A stretch of 32,642 nucleotides of DNA from Bradyrhizobium jicamae (GCF_018130695.1 NZ_JAFCJX010000050.1:1-32642); one strand, 5' to 3'. Counted from the stretch's first letter, positions 1-7,313 are shown. Program-made: numbers and translations. The notes: a model not told the origin generated them from the sequence alone.

Positions 1-275
1 CAGGCGTTAGCCTGTTCGCTTGCTTACCACCAACATCGGGGCGGCAGGCCCACACGACTTCGCCGTACGCCTTGCGCGCGCATGTCACTCGCACGTTCGG
101 CGTCCACCGCATCCCAGCCCGCGTTCGTGACATTGCGCAACGCCCCTCAGTGGGTGAGACGGGCCATTGTTAGCATAATCAGAAGTTCGAGTAAAGTGGA
201 ATATTTTTACACGAGGGGCTTGACGGCCTTTTGCTGATTTGCCCGTCGTGTTGAATCGGCAACACTTCGTTGGGC
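1..275 (-). repeat. Probable fragment of a dispersed Bradyrhizobium-type repeat
   Basis: No credible gene lies in 1-365. Read on the minus strand, the stretch around 215-245 gives acgacgggcaaatcagc followed by a tcaagcccctcgtg block, and further on cggcgaagtcgtgtggg. From memory these blocks recur in many intergenic copies in Bradyrhizobium genomes, usually as degenerate non-coding sequence. The element appears to continue beyond the left edge of the window. Boundaries are approximate, and the assignment rests on recall rather than on a second copy in this window. Base composition is more AT-rich near 165-215 than in the flanking coding DNA. Confidence 0.4.
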
Positions 276-365
276 GTGCCGACAATTTGAGCAAGCCGCC
301 CAGCTAATCTGTTTCCTCTCGTGCGCATCTCTGCCTAGTCTTGACGCTTGCGGAGGTGAGGCGGC

Positions 366-851
366 ATGCGTGCGATTCTGGATCATTGCAGCGGCGGGGT
401 ACGGCGGCAGTTGCCGGAGGGCGCCTCCTTCATCCACGAAGGCAGCAAGAGCGGGCACCTGTTCGTGCTGATCGACGGCAAGATCGAGGTCATCAAGGGC
501 GACAGCGTCGTCGCCGTGATCACCGAGCCTGGTGCGGTGTTCGGCGAGATGTCGGTGCTGCTCGACCAGCCGCACAGCGCGACGGTGCGGACCGCGACCG
601 GTTCGACCCTCTACGAATTCGAGAATGCGGCTTCCTTCCTGCGCGACCAGCCGGCCGTGGCGCTCCTGATCGCGCAGCTGCTGGCGCAGCGGCTCAACGT
701 CGCCACGACCTATCTTGCCGACCTGATGCACCAATATGCGGGGCACGGCACCCATCTGGCGATGGTCGGCGAGCTCCTGCAGAGCATGATCAACCTGCCG
801 CCGATGCAGGTTGCGCCAGGATCGGATCGGCAATCCGATCCAAGGATATGA
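366..851 (+). CDS. Stand-alone cyclic nucleotide-binding domain protein
   Basis: A 161-residue protein made almost entirely of one CRP-type cyclic nucleotide-binding beta-barrel (about residues 15-95) followed by a helix (about 96-140). The beta-roll glycines (LFVLIDGKIEVI) and the phosphate-binding cassette FGEMSVLL (59-66) are visible. The Arg expected in the cassette (RSA or RAA) is His70 in PHSATV, so ligand choice may differ from classic cAMP binders. There is no DNA-binding or other output domain. The ATG has a strong Shine-Dalgarno (ggaggtgag) just upstream. The last 62 bases overlap the 3' end of the phosphoesterase gene on the other strand. Function beyond ligand sensing is unknown. 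Confidence 0.8.
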   Translation: MRAILDHCSGGVRRQLPEGASFIHEGSKSGHLFVLIDGKIEVIKGDSVVAVITEPGAVFGEMSVLLDQPHSATVRTATGSTLYEFENAASFLRDQPAVALLIAQLLAQRLNVATTYLADLMHQYAGHGTHLAMVGELLQSMINLPPMQVAPGSDRQSDPRI

Positions 852-1614
852 GCCAGTCCGGCGGCTGCACCACCGGCGCGGCCGGCCGCTGCAGCGCCTG
901 CGTCAGATCGATCTGCTGCGCTTCGCCGGCGGCGAGCCAGAACGCCTGGCCGGCCTCGATGTCGAGCACGATGTAGACCGGCGGCCGGCCCGGCTGCAGG
1001 CCGGCGTTGAACACCCAGCTGTCGCCGATCCGGTCGAACCACGAGCCGTCGGGAATGAACGGCGACTGGTGCACATGACCCGAGATCACCATCGAGGGCC
1101 GGTAACGGGCGATCCACTGCGCGAGCTCGACGTCGCCGAAATAGCGCTTGCCGCCCCAGCTGGTCGGCGAGTTCGCCGGCGGCGCGTGATGCACCCAGAC
1201 CCAGCGCGCCGGCCGCGTGGCCGAAGCCTCCTCGAGCTGGCGGTCGAGCTGCGCCTTGACGAGCGGGCCGTCCCACCACGGGCAGACCGTGAACAGCGTG
1301 TCGCCGATCGCAAGACTGTCGCCGTCGCAGGCGATGCCGAACGCCCTCGCATCGGCGATCCAGCGCGCGATCTTCTCGCCGTCGCTGCGTTCGTCGAGGT
1401 CGTGATTGCCGGAGCAGAGGATGACACGGGTGCGCTCGGCCAGCAGCGACAGGTATTTCTTCACCACCACGATCTGGGCGCGGAAGTCGACGACGGAGCC
1501 GATGTCGAGCGCATCGCCGGCGAAGATCACGAGATCGAATTGCGGCGCCGCCGCCAGCAGCCAGTCGAACTGCGGCAGGGAATAATGCAGGTCGGCGACG
1601 ACAAGGCAGCGCAT
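790..1614 (-). CDS. Calcineurin-like metallophosphoesterase
   Basis: A 274-residue enzyme of the class III (calcineurin-like) phosphoesterase family, probably cytosolic since no signal peptide is seen. All metal-binding blocks are present: DLH (D8, H10), GDALD (D34), GNHD (69-72), HH (142-143) and GHVH (179-182). These bind a dinuclear metal centre and hydrolyse phosphoesters; cyclic-nucleotide phosphodiesterases such as CpdA belong here, but so do many other activities. I chose the ATG at 1614 because the core strand MRCLVVADLH starts there; an in-frame ATG at 1665 adds 17 poorly conserved-looking residues. It converges with and overlaps the cyclic nucleotide-binding gene by 62 bases. Substrate is not predictable from sequence. 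Confidence 0.82.
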   Translation of the reverse strand: MRCLVVADLHYSLPQFDWLLAAAPQFDLVIFAGDALDIGSVVDFRAQIVVVKKYLSLLAERTRVILCSGNHDLDERSDGEKIARWIADARAFGIACDGDSLAIGDTLFTVCPWWDGPLVKAQLDRQLEEASATRPARWVWVHHAPPANSPTSWGGKRYFGDVELAQWIARYRPSMVISGHVHQSPFIPDGSWFDRIGDSWVFNAGLQPGRPPVYIVLDIEAGQAFWLAAGEAQQIDLTQALQRPAAPVVQPPDWLISLDRIADPILAQPASAAG

Positions 1615-1773
1615 CCGCTTGAAATCCAAATGCTCAGGAAAGAGGCGATCTGCGTCTCGATGCATTCAGTTGGATGAATTCGAGCAAATTTTGTGCCGCG
1701 CTACGCCAAACGGACGCGACAGATGTTCGCAGCGAGAGGGCTCCGACCTTCGCCTCGCCCCGCTCCACAAACT

Positions 1774-1865
1774 CGTCATGCCCGGGCTTGTCCCGGGCAT
1801 CCACGTCTTTGTCTTTCAGCGCGCAAGGACAGACGTGTATGGCCGGGACGAGCCCGGCCATGACG
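1774..1865. repeat. Palindromic intergenic repeat (CGTCATG...CATGACG)
   Basis: An imperfect inverted repeat of about 92 bp. Ends are cgtcatgcccgggcttg and its near complement ending gcccggccatgacg, with inner arms ccacgtcttt and agacgtg. It lies between the divergent starts and ends of the phosphoesterase and kinase genes, where it could fold into a long hairpin. From memory this is a common Bradyrhizobium repeat. The element at 13866-14034 has the same ends. The rest of the 1615-1900 gap shows no gene. Confidence 0.75.
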
Positions 1866-1900
1866 ATGCGGAGAGAACTGCTCCAGAGTCTTTGCCTGCC

Positions 1901-4900
1901 TCACACCCTTACCGCCGCGTGCGTAAACGTCACCTCGATCAGCGTGCCGGTGCGGCCGCCGGTCTTGATCTGGAATTTGGCGCGGTTGGCTTCGACCAGC
2001 GCTTTCGTCAGCGACAGGCTGACGCCGGAGCCGGACTGATCCGACGGCGCGGGCGTGCGGAACGGCTCCAGCGCGGCGGCGACTTCGTTGTCGTTGAGGC
2101 CGGGGCCGGTGTCGCGCACGCGCAGCATCACCTCGCCGAAGTCCGACAGCGCGGTCGAGACGATGACCTGGCCGCCGGCATTGGCGAGATGGATCGAGTT
2201 GCCGATCAGGTTCAGCGTGATCTGGCGCAGCGCGCGGGCGTCGGCAATGACGGGCGGCAGCGTGTGCGCGAGTGAGGTGCGGATGATGATGCGCTCGCGG
2301 TTGGCCTGCGGCTGCATCACGGCGACGCAGCTCTCCACCATCTCGTTGAGGTTCTGGTTGGTGAAGGCGAGGTCGAGCTTGCCGGTCTCGATCCGCGAGA
2401 GATCCAGCAGGTCGTTGACGATCGAGATCACGCGCTCGCCGGAGGCGCGGATGTCCTTCATGTATTCGACGTAGCGCTCATTGCCGAGCGCGCCGAAGCG
2501 CTCGCCGATCATCACCTCGGCAAAGCCGATGATGGCGTTGAGCGGCGTGCGCAGCTCATGGCTGATCCGTGCCAGCATGTCGGATTTTGCATTGGCCGCG
2601 CGCTCGGCCAGCCGCCGCGCCTCGCGCAGCTCGCTCTCGCTCTGCTTGGCCTGCGAGAGGTCGCGGAACACGGCGAAGAAATTCGGCCCGTCGGCGCGGG
2701 TGCGGCCCATGATCACCGCAAGCGGGATGATGCCGCCCTGGCGCACGCGGCCGAGCGCCTCGCGGCCGTGATCGAGCAGGCTCTCGACATCGGACGATTT
2801 GACGCTGGCGAGATATTCGAAGACGTCGTGCTGGCTCTCCGGCGCGAAGAGATCGGCGAGATTGTGCTTGATGAACTCGTCGCCGTCATAGCCGAACAGC
2901 GCTTCGGCGCTGCGGTTGCAGGACTGGATGTTGCCCTCGGCATCGAACATGATGATGCCTTCGGCCGCGGTATCGAGGATGGCGCCGAGCTCTTCGGCAT
3001 CGGCGTGGCCGGCTTCAGTGACCGGCTCGGGCGGCGCCACGGCGGCTTCCGGCGCGGCCAGCGCGGCGGCAATCGCCGCATCCTCGTGACGCGTCGAGGA
3101 GAAGATCAGGGCGAGCGCGGAATCGTCGTCCCAGGCGATGGTGTGCAGCCGGGCTTCGGCCGAGAGCGGCGTCGCATCGTCGGAGGTCTGGCTCGCGGAG
3201 ATCATCACCGGCGTGCCGGTGTCCGAGGTGCTACTGGTGTTGGACACGCCCGGTTCGACAAAGAGCGCATCGAGCCCGCCGGCGTCTTCCAGCGCGTGCA
3301 GGCTGGCATAGCCCATGCGCTCGAGGAAGGCGCGGTTGGCATAGAGCAGACGGTCGAGCCGGTAGATCAGCACGCCGACCGGCAGCAAATCGAGCAGCGC
3401 GCGGTCGCGCCGGCTTTCGCCGCGCGCCGGCGGCTCCGGCTGCACCAGCCAGTCGGCCTTGTGGCTGACGGGTTCTTCCGCTCTTGGCGGCTCGCTCGGC
3501 TGCGGCTGTTCGACGACGGCTTCGACAGTTTCTTCGTCGGTCACCGGCTTGATGGCGCCGGTCTCGCTTTCGAGCCGCGCCGACAATTGGCGGGCGAGCT
3601 CGTTGAAGGCGTTGTTCTCGACGGGCGTCAGCGACGGCGCCTTGGCATCGCCGGCGGGGCGGAAAGGCACCACGTTCTTCGGCGTGTCGTCACGCGTGTC
3701 GTGGCCGGTAGGCTCGGTCGTTTCCACGGGCGTTTCCAAATCGGCTTGGTGTGAAGTCTGTGTCGTGACAGGTGCAATGAATTCTGCTGGCGGCTCTGGC
3801 GCGATCGTCTCGGGCGGTGCATCCGCCACGGGCGGCTCTGTCGCTGTTGTCTCCGTCACCTCAGCTTCGGTGGCGACGGGCTCTTCGATCAAAGCTTCGG
3901 GCTGTGGCCACGCCGGTTCAACCGGCGGCGGCGCGCTGGCCACGGTTTCCACTGGGGTGGGTTCAGCGGGTGTTTCGATCGTGTGCTGCGCGGGGCTGGC
4001 CGACAGCGGCTGCGGCACCGGTGCGCCGGAAAAGAATTCATAGCGGCGAAGGGCTGCGAGCCGCGCCAGGCCGTCGAGATCGCGGCAGACGCCAAAGCCG
4101 CGATAGCCGGCGAAATTCCTGGCGCGGTCGAGGATCGGCAGGCCCGACAACTCGACCGGCAGCATGCCGCCGCCGTCGACCGGCCAGTTCAAGGTGATGC
4201 CGCTCCAGGTGTCGCGCGATGCAAAGGCCTTCATGACGCGGCCTTCGGGATCGAGGCCGAAGCTGTTTGCGATGTCGGTCCAGAGCCGGCCGAAGCCGGC
4301 TGCGGTGTGCATGCCGATCAGGCGGGTGAATTCATCCGTGCCGAGCGAGAAGCGGCCCTCATGATCCATCTGCCACATGAAGCGCAGCGGATGCCGCCGC
4401 GTGCTCGGCAAGGGCTCGTCGAGCCATGATGGTGCGGGTGAGGTGTCCGGCGCAGCAGATTGCGGTGCAGGCTGATCGGCAACGGCGTAAGGCGAGGGCG
4501 CTTGCTGCTCCGGCAGCGCGATCTCGGGTTCGTCGGCGACGGCTTCGACTTCGGGCGCGGGCTCGCAAGTGATCGGCTCGGGCGCATCTTGCGGATCGAC
4601 GTCTGCCGCTTCCATCGCCGCCGGTTCGAACGAGAGGGCTTCGACCAGTGCCGTGTCGACGAGCGGCGTTTCGGTCGCTGGCACGGGCTCGGGCTCCGCG
4701 TGCACCGGCGCAGGTGCGGCCGCCTGCGTGGTGTCGTCCGCCGCTTCGAGCGCGTCGAATAATGCAAACTCGGCCGGCGCTTCATCGGTCAGCGCAGGCG
4801 ACTCGTAGCTCGCGATCGGCGCTTCAACTGTGGGCGCGGGTGCCGGCTCGGCTGCGGGCGCAGGTGTCGCTTGCGGCGCGACCGGCGCAGCCGCGGTCGG

Positions 4901-5602
4901 TTCGGCAACGACCGGCTCCGGCGCGGCAGGCTGTGCACGTGCGACAAATTCCGGCGCCGGCTTGATCAACGCGACCAGCGCGATGTCGGCGCCGCGGCCG
5001 ATCCGCAGCAGGGTGACGCGGCCGATCTCGATCCAGGCGTCGGCGCGGCCTTGCGCGAGCGCGTCGCTGCGCGTGATGTCGAGCTTGGCCTCTGCGAGAT
5101 CGTGGAAGCCGATCAGGCGGCGCGCGCTCTCGCTTGCCGCGATCAACAGTCCGTCGCGGGTAAACGCTGCAGCCGGCGTCTCCATGCCCTGCATCAGGAG
5201 TTGCAGCCGTTCGGCCAGCGACAGGCTGCGGCCGCCGGCATTGAGCGCGCTGACCAGGATGCCATGGCTGCCGTCGGCGAATTCGAGCAACTGGCAGCCG
5301 CAGGTCGCGAGCACGCCGAGGGCTGCACCAAAGCCGCGCAGCCGCTCGAGCCGCGCCGGGCCGTTGAGCGGCAGGCGGCGCGCGAGGCTTGCGACCTGGC
5401 GGCGATGCGGCTCGGCCGGGCCGAACGGCATCGCGGCCAGTGCCGGTCCATTGGCGGCCCCGAATGCCAGCGCGCCGGCCGGGTTGGCCCACAGGATCCG
5501 CGCGCCGTCGACCGACCACAGCCATGCCGGCAACGGGCTGGTCGCGTGCCCGGCAAGCCGGACATCGCGCAACGCCTGGACCTGGAATTCCGCAGAGTTC
5601 AT
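1901..5602 (-). CDS. Multi-PAS sensor histidine kinase, PdhS/PleC/DivJ-like
   Basis: A 1233-residue cytosolic-looking histidine kinase with no evident membrane segment. A PAS-like fold lies near residues 24-60, further PAS-like segments near 400-520 and 732-780, and a clear PAS domain at about 870-990. The HisKA block ISHELRTPLNAIIGF has its phospho-acceptor at His1015. The HATPase region covers about 1120-1225, with G1 box DTGPG near 1162. Between the PAS domains are long Ala/Pro/Glu/Val-rich, presumably disordered, linkers (about 205-395 and 530-725). The tail motif TKALVEANRA is typical of the PleC/DivJ/PdhS family that acts on DivK. The N box (NLIGNSIHLA) and G2 box (GSGVSL) depart from consensus. 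It is divergent from the phasins, with weak Shine-Dalgarno. Confidence 0.85.
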   Translation of the reverse strand: MNSAEFQVQALRDVRLAGHATSPLPAWLWSVDGARILWANPAGALAFGAANGPALAAMPFGPAEPHRRQVASLARRLPLNGPARLERLRGFGAALGVLATCGCQLLEFADGSHGILVSALNAGGRSLSLAERLQLLMQGMETPAAAFTRDGLLIAASESARRLIGFHDLAEAKLDITRSDALAQGRADAWIEIGRVTLLRIGRGADIALVALIKPAPEFVARAQPAAPEPVVAEPTAAAPVAPQATPAPAAEPAPAPTVEAPIASYESPALTDEAPAEFALFDALEAADDTTQAAAPAPVHAEPEPVPATETPLVDTALVEALSFEPAAMEAADVDPQDAPEPITCEPAPEVEAVADEPEIALPEQQAPSPYAVADQPAPQSAAPDTSPAPSWLDEPLPSTRRHPLRFMWQMDHEGRFSLGTDEFTRLIGMHTAAGFGRLWTDIANSFGLDPEGRVMKAFASRDTWSGITLNWPVDGGGMLPVELSGLPILDRARNFAGYRGFGVCRDLDGLARLAALRRYEFFSGAPVPQPLSASPAQHTIETPAEPTPVETVASAPPPVEPAWPQPEALIEEPVATEAEVTETTATEPPVADAPPETIAPEPPAEFIAPVTTQTSHQADLETPVETTEPTGHDTRDDTPKNVVPFRPAGDAKAPSLTPVENNAFNELARQLSARLESETGAIKPVTDEETVEAVVEQPQPSEPPRAEEPVSHKADWLVQPEPPARGESRRDRALLDLLPVGVLIYRLDRLLYANRAFLERMGYASLHALEDAGGLDALFVEPGVSNTSSTSDTGTPVMISASQTSDDATPLSAEARLHTIAWDDDSALALIFSSTRHEDAAIAAALAAPEAAVAPPEPVTEAGHADAEELGAILDTAAEGIIMFDAEGNIQSCNRSAEALFGYDGDEFIKHNLADLFAPESQHDVFEYLASVKSSDVESLLDHGREALGRVRQGGIIPLAVIMGRTRADGPNFFAVFRDLSQAKQSESELREARRLAERAANAKSDMLARISHELRTPLNAIIGFAEVMIGERFGALGNERYVEYMKDIRASGERVISIVNDLLDLSRIETGKLDLAFTNQNLNEMVESCVAVMQPQANRERIIIRTSLAHTLPPVIADARALRQITLNLIGNSIHLANAGGQVIVSTALSDFGEVMLRVRDTGPGLNDNEVAAALEPFRTPAPSDQSGSGVSLSLTKALVEANRAKFQIKTGGRTGTLIEVTFTHAAVRV

Positions 5603-5605
5603 CGC

Positions 5606-5631
5606 TTCAAATTTAAGACTCGGAATTTGAA
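5606..5631. promoter_or_regulatory. Inverted repeat just upstream of the kinase start
   Basis: The arms ttcaaatt (5606-5613) and aatttgaa (5624-5631) form an 8-bp perfect inverted repeat with a 10-bp spacer, immediately before the kinase ATG (5602). The spacing of about one helical turn suits a dimeric regulator, or the transcript could form a hairpin over the ribosome-binding region. AT-rich within a GC-rich genome. No regulator is identified. Confidence 0.4.
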
Positions 5632-5690
5632 CGCCTAGGTTGGGCTGCCGTCCCCCTCACGGCCACGCCGGAAATGGAAGAATGACAGCC

Positions 5691-5705
5691 TTAACGGACG
5701 GTTAG
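5691..5705. promoter_or_regulatory. Possible CtrA-type site (TTAA-N7-TTAG)
   Basis: TTAACGGACGGTTAG matches the alphaproteobacterial CtrA consensus TTAA-N7-TTAA at seven of eight fixed positions. It lies 89 bp upstream of the kinase start and 185 bp upstream of the first phasin. CtrA control would fit a kinase related to the DivK regulators. A match this short can be chance. Confidence 0.35.
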
Positions 5706-5811
5706 TATCGCAAGCGGGGGTCGGCAGGTCCACGGTCCGGACCCCCGGAGGCGGCTCGAAAGCCGGGATAACCTTAACTGGGGCGAACGATCGCAGGCCT
5801 TCCGGCGTTGA

Positions 5812-5855
5812 CCGGTTGCAAACCGGGGCGGCCGGTTCGACGATGCGGAACCGGC
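5812..5855. promoter_or_regulatory. Clustered CCGGTT/AACCGG inverted repeats before first phasin
   Basis: Two adjacent inverted repeats share the half-site ccggtt: ccggtt-gca-aaccgg (5812-5826) and gccggttc-N9-gaaccggc (5831-5855). Four half-sites fall within 44 bp, ending 34 bp before the phasin ATG. The arrangement suggests an operator for a dimeric repressor or a stable leader hairpin. No regulator is known from sequence alone. Confidence 0.4.
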
Positions 5856-5889
5856 CGCGCTGGCCGGGCAACAGGCAAGGAGTGGGACC

Positions 5890-6273
5890 ATGAGTGACAA
5901 TGGACGCGATCCCTTCGAGATCCCGAAGGACATGCGGTCGATGGCCGAAGCCAGCTTCGAGCAGGCCCGAAAGGCCTTCGACAAATTCCTCGCCAATGCG
6001 CATGCCGCCGCCGGCTCTTTCGAGGAGCGCAACGCGACGGTGCGCGCCACCGCCAAGGACATTTCCGCCAAGGCGATCGCCAATGCGGAGAAGAACGTGC
6101 AGGCCTCGCTGGACTATGCGCAGTCGCTGCTCAAGGCCAAGGACCTGACCGAGCTGATGAAGCTGCACACCGACTATGTGCAGGGCCAGATGCGCGCGCT
6201 CGCCGAGCAGGCGAGCGAGATGGGCCAGGCCGTCGGCCGCGCCGCGATGGATGCGGTGAAGCCGAAGAGCTAG
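5890..6273 (+). CDS. Phasin family protein (PHA granule-associated)
   Basis: A 127-residue, Ala-rich, strongly helical amphipathic protein of the phasin family, which coats polyhydroxyalkanoate granules in the cytoplasm and controls their size and number. The N-terminal block DPFEIPKDMRSMAE and the long helical middle (about 20-115) with YAQSLLKAKDLTELMKLH match the family. There is no signal peptide or membrane segment. The ATG follows aaggagtgggacc, a good Shine-Dalgarno. A second phasin lies 337 bp downstream on the same strand, separated by a hairpin, so each probably has its own promoter. Identification as a phasin is firm; the granule polymer is inferred. Confidence 0.85.
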   Translation: MSDNGRDPFEIPKDMRSMAEASFEQARKAFDKFLANAHAAAGSFEERNATVRATAKDISAKAIANAEKNVQASLDYAQSLLKAKDLTELMKLHTDYVQGQMRALAEQASEMGQAVGRAAMDAVKPKS

Positions 6274-6283
6274 TTGCAATCGG

Positions 6284-6328
6284 GAGGGAGAGCCCCGTTC
6301 CGCTATCGATTGGAACGGGGTCTCGCCC
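6284..6328 (+). terminator. Hairpin terminator candidate after first phasin
   Basis: ccccgttcc (6293-6301) pairs with ggaacgggg (6312-6320) across a 10-base loop; flanking gagag and tctc extend the stem. A short T-rich run (ttatttt) follows. It starts about 10 bp after the phasin stop codon, the expected place for a terminator. Confidence 0.55.
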
Positions 6329-6338
6329 GTTATTTTGA

Positions 6339-6388
6339 CCGCGTTTTTGTCACGCGAACCGGGTGCCCAATTCGCTTGAAGCGCTTTG
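6339..6388. repeat. Rhizobiales-type dispersed repeat remnant
   Basis: The stretch ccgcgtttttgtcacgcgaac, then gggtgcccaattcgcttgaag, then cgcttt resembles a family of repeats (cgcgttttcttcacgcgaacc type) common in Bradyrhizobium and Rhodopseudomonas intergenic DNA. The 11-mer gaaccgggtgc occurs at 6356-6366 and again at 6389-6399. Assignment is from memory; the copy is degenerate. It fills part of the 337-bp gap between the phasins. Confidence 0.4.
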
Positions 6389-6441
6389 GAACCGGGTGCA
6401 CCCGTCCGGATCACGATGTCGCATCGCACTCAATTCTGCGT

Positions 6442-6453
6442 TGCGTTGCACAA
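6442..6453 (+). promoter_or_regulatory. Candidate PhaR binding site
   Basis: TGCGTTGCACAA fits the TGC-N3-GCA core recognised by the PHA-responsive repressor PhaR, and every position of the Bradyrhizobium motif as I recall it (TGCRNYGCASMA). A second overlapping TGC-N3-GC starts at 6437. It lies 158 bp before the second phasin's start, in the phasin promoter region, which is the classic PhaR target. No footprint is available; the motif is short. Confidence 0.5.
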
Positions 6454-6610
6454 AATTGACATGATATGGGTGTCTATTGGCCACGCCCGCGAATGGGCAT
6501 TCCCGTGAACCAAGGCAAGCGTGACTTCCAGTCGACGTGTCCGGTTAAGTTGTGTCCGGGGGCGTTCGCCAGGAGTCACTAGGTTACTCCCGTTGCGAAG
6601 GATGCACGTC

Positions 6611-7045
6611 ATGACCAACCCGTCCGATCCGTTTTCCGCTTCCGTTATCCCGTTCGAAGTCCCCGAGCAGATGCGCGCCTTCGCCGAGAAGGGCGTTTCG
6701 CAGGCCCGCGATAACTACGCCAAGTTCAAGGACGCCGCCGAGACCCACAACAGCACGGTCGAAGCCGTGTTCACCAAGGTGAACCATGGCGCCAGCGCCT
6801 ACTCGGCCAAGCTGATCGAGTTCTTCAAGGCCAACACCACCTCCTCGCTCGACTTCGCCCAGGAGCTGTTCAGCGTGAAGTCGCCGGCGGAGGCGATCGA
6901 ACTGTGGACCACCCATAGCCGCAAGCAGTTCGAGACCTTCTCCGCGCAGGCCAAGGAACTGGCCGAGCTCGGCCAGAAGGTCGCCGCCGAGGCCGCCGAG
7001 CCGATCAAGGCCACTGCCTCGAAATACTACAAGCCCGCCGCCTGA
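6611..7045 (+). CDS. Phasin family protein (second copy)
   Basis: A 144-residue helical phasin with the family N-terminal signature DPFSASVIPFEVPEQMRAFAEKG and a long amphipathic helical body ending in AEPIKATASKYYKPAA. Such proteins bind the surface of cytoplasmic polyhydroxyalkanoate granules. I place the start at 6611 because gaagg sits 8 bases upstream; an ATG at 6602 is possible but overlaps that Shine-Dalgarno. It shares the PFE(I/V)P..MR..AE signature with the phasin at 5890 but is otherwise clearly diverged, so the pair is an old duplication. A PhaR-like site lies upstream and a strong terminator downstream. Confidence 0.88.
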   Translation: MTNPSDPFSASVIPFEVPEQMRAFAEKGVSQARDNYAKFKDAAETHNSTVEAVFTKVNHGASAYSAKLIEFFKANTTSSLDFAQELFSVKSPAEAIELWTTHSRKQFETFSAQAKELAELGQKVAAEAAEPIKATASKYYKPAA

Positions 7046-7066
7046 TCGGCCGCGAATCGAGTCCCG

Positions 7067-7099
7067 AAAAGCCCGGGCCGTCCGCGGTCCGGGCTTTTT
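7067..7099 (+). terminator. Rho-independent terminator after second phasin
   Basis: aaaagcccgg (7067-7076) and ccgggctttt (7089-7098) form a perfect 10-bp stem with a 12-base loop, followed by T. It lies 22 bp after the phasin stop codon. The A-run on the left would also give a T-run on the opposite strand. Confidence 0.85.
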
Positions 7100-7236
7100 G
7101 CTGGGTAAACCGTGCCGAAAAGGCCCCGCCAAATCGGCGCGGAAAGGGCACGATCCGGCCTTGCCAAAGCGCGGCGTTGCACCTAGTTTCCGCCGAATTC
7201 GGACCCCCCTCTGGAGAGGAGCGTCCGGTTCAGGAT

Positions 7237-7313
7237 GCAGTTGTAGCTCAGTTGGTTAGAGCGCCTGTCTGTGGAACAGGAGGTCGGTGGTTCGAGCCCA
7301 CCCAACTGTACCA
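7237..7313 (+). tRNA. tRNA-His (anticodon GTG)
   Basis: A complete cloverleaf can be drawn by hand: acceptor gcagttg/caactgt (7237-7243 with 7303-7309), D stem gctc/gagc, anticodon stem cctgt/acagg with loop ctgtgga giving anticodon GTG at 7271-7273, variable aggtc, T stem ggtgg/ccacc with loop ttcgagc, and an encoded CCA at 7311-7313. The base before the acceptor is T and the discriminator is A, so the usual encoded G-1 and C73 of bacterial tRNA-His are both absent. This matches the altered histidine identity set known in many alphaproteobacteria. Confidence 0.95.

Noticed and set aside
811..1677. A 288-codon + strand frame opposite the phosphoesterase
   Set aside because: Mirror of a well-supported gene; Arg-rich and motif-free.
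2558..3754. A 398-codon open frame opposite the histidine kinase
   Set aside because: Antisense to conserved kinase sequence; compositional artefact without domains or ribosome-binding site.
6456..6461. A sigma-70 -35 box (ttgaca) before the second phasin
   Set aside because: No plausible -10 at the right spacing was found.
7237..7313. tRNA-His as an integration site for a mobile element
   Set aside because: No integrase and no repeat of the tRNA 3' end was seen in the window.
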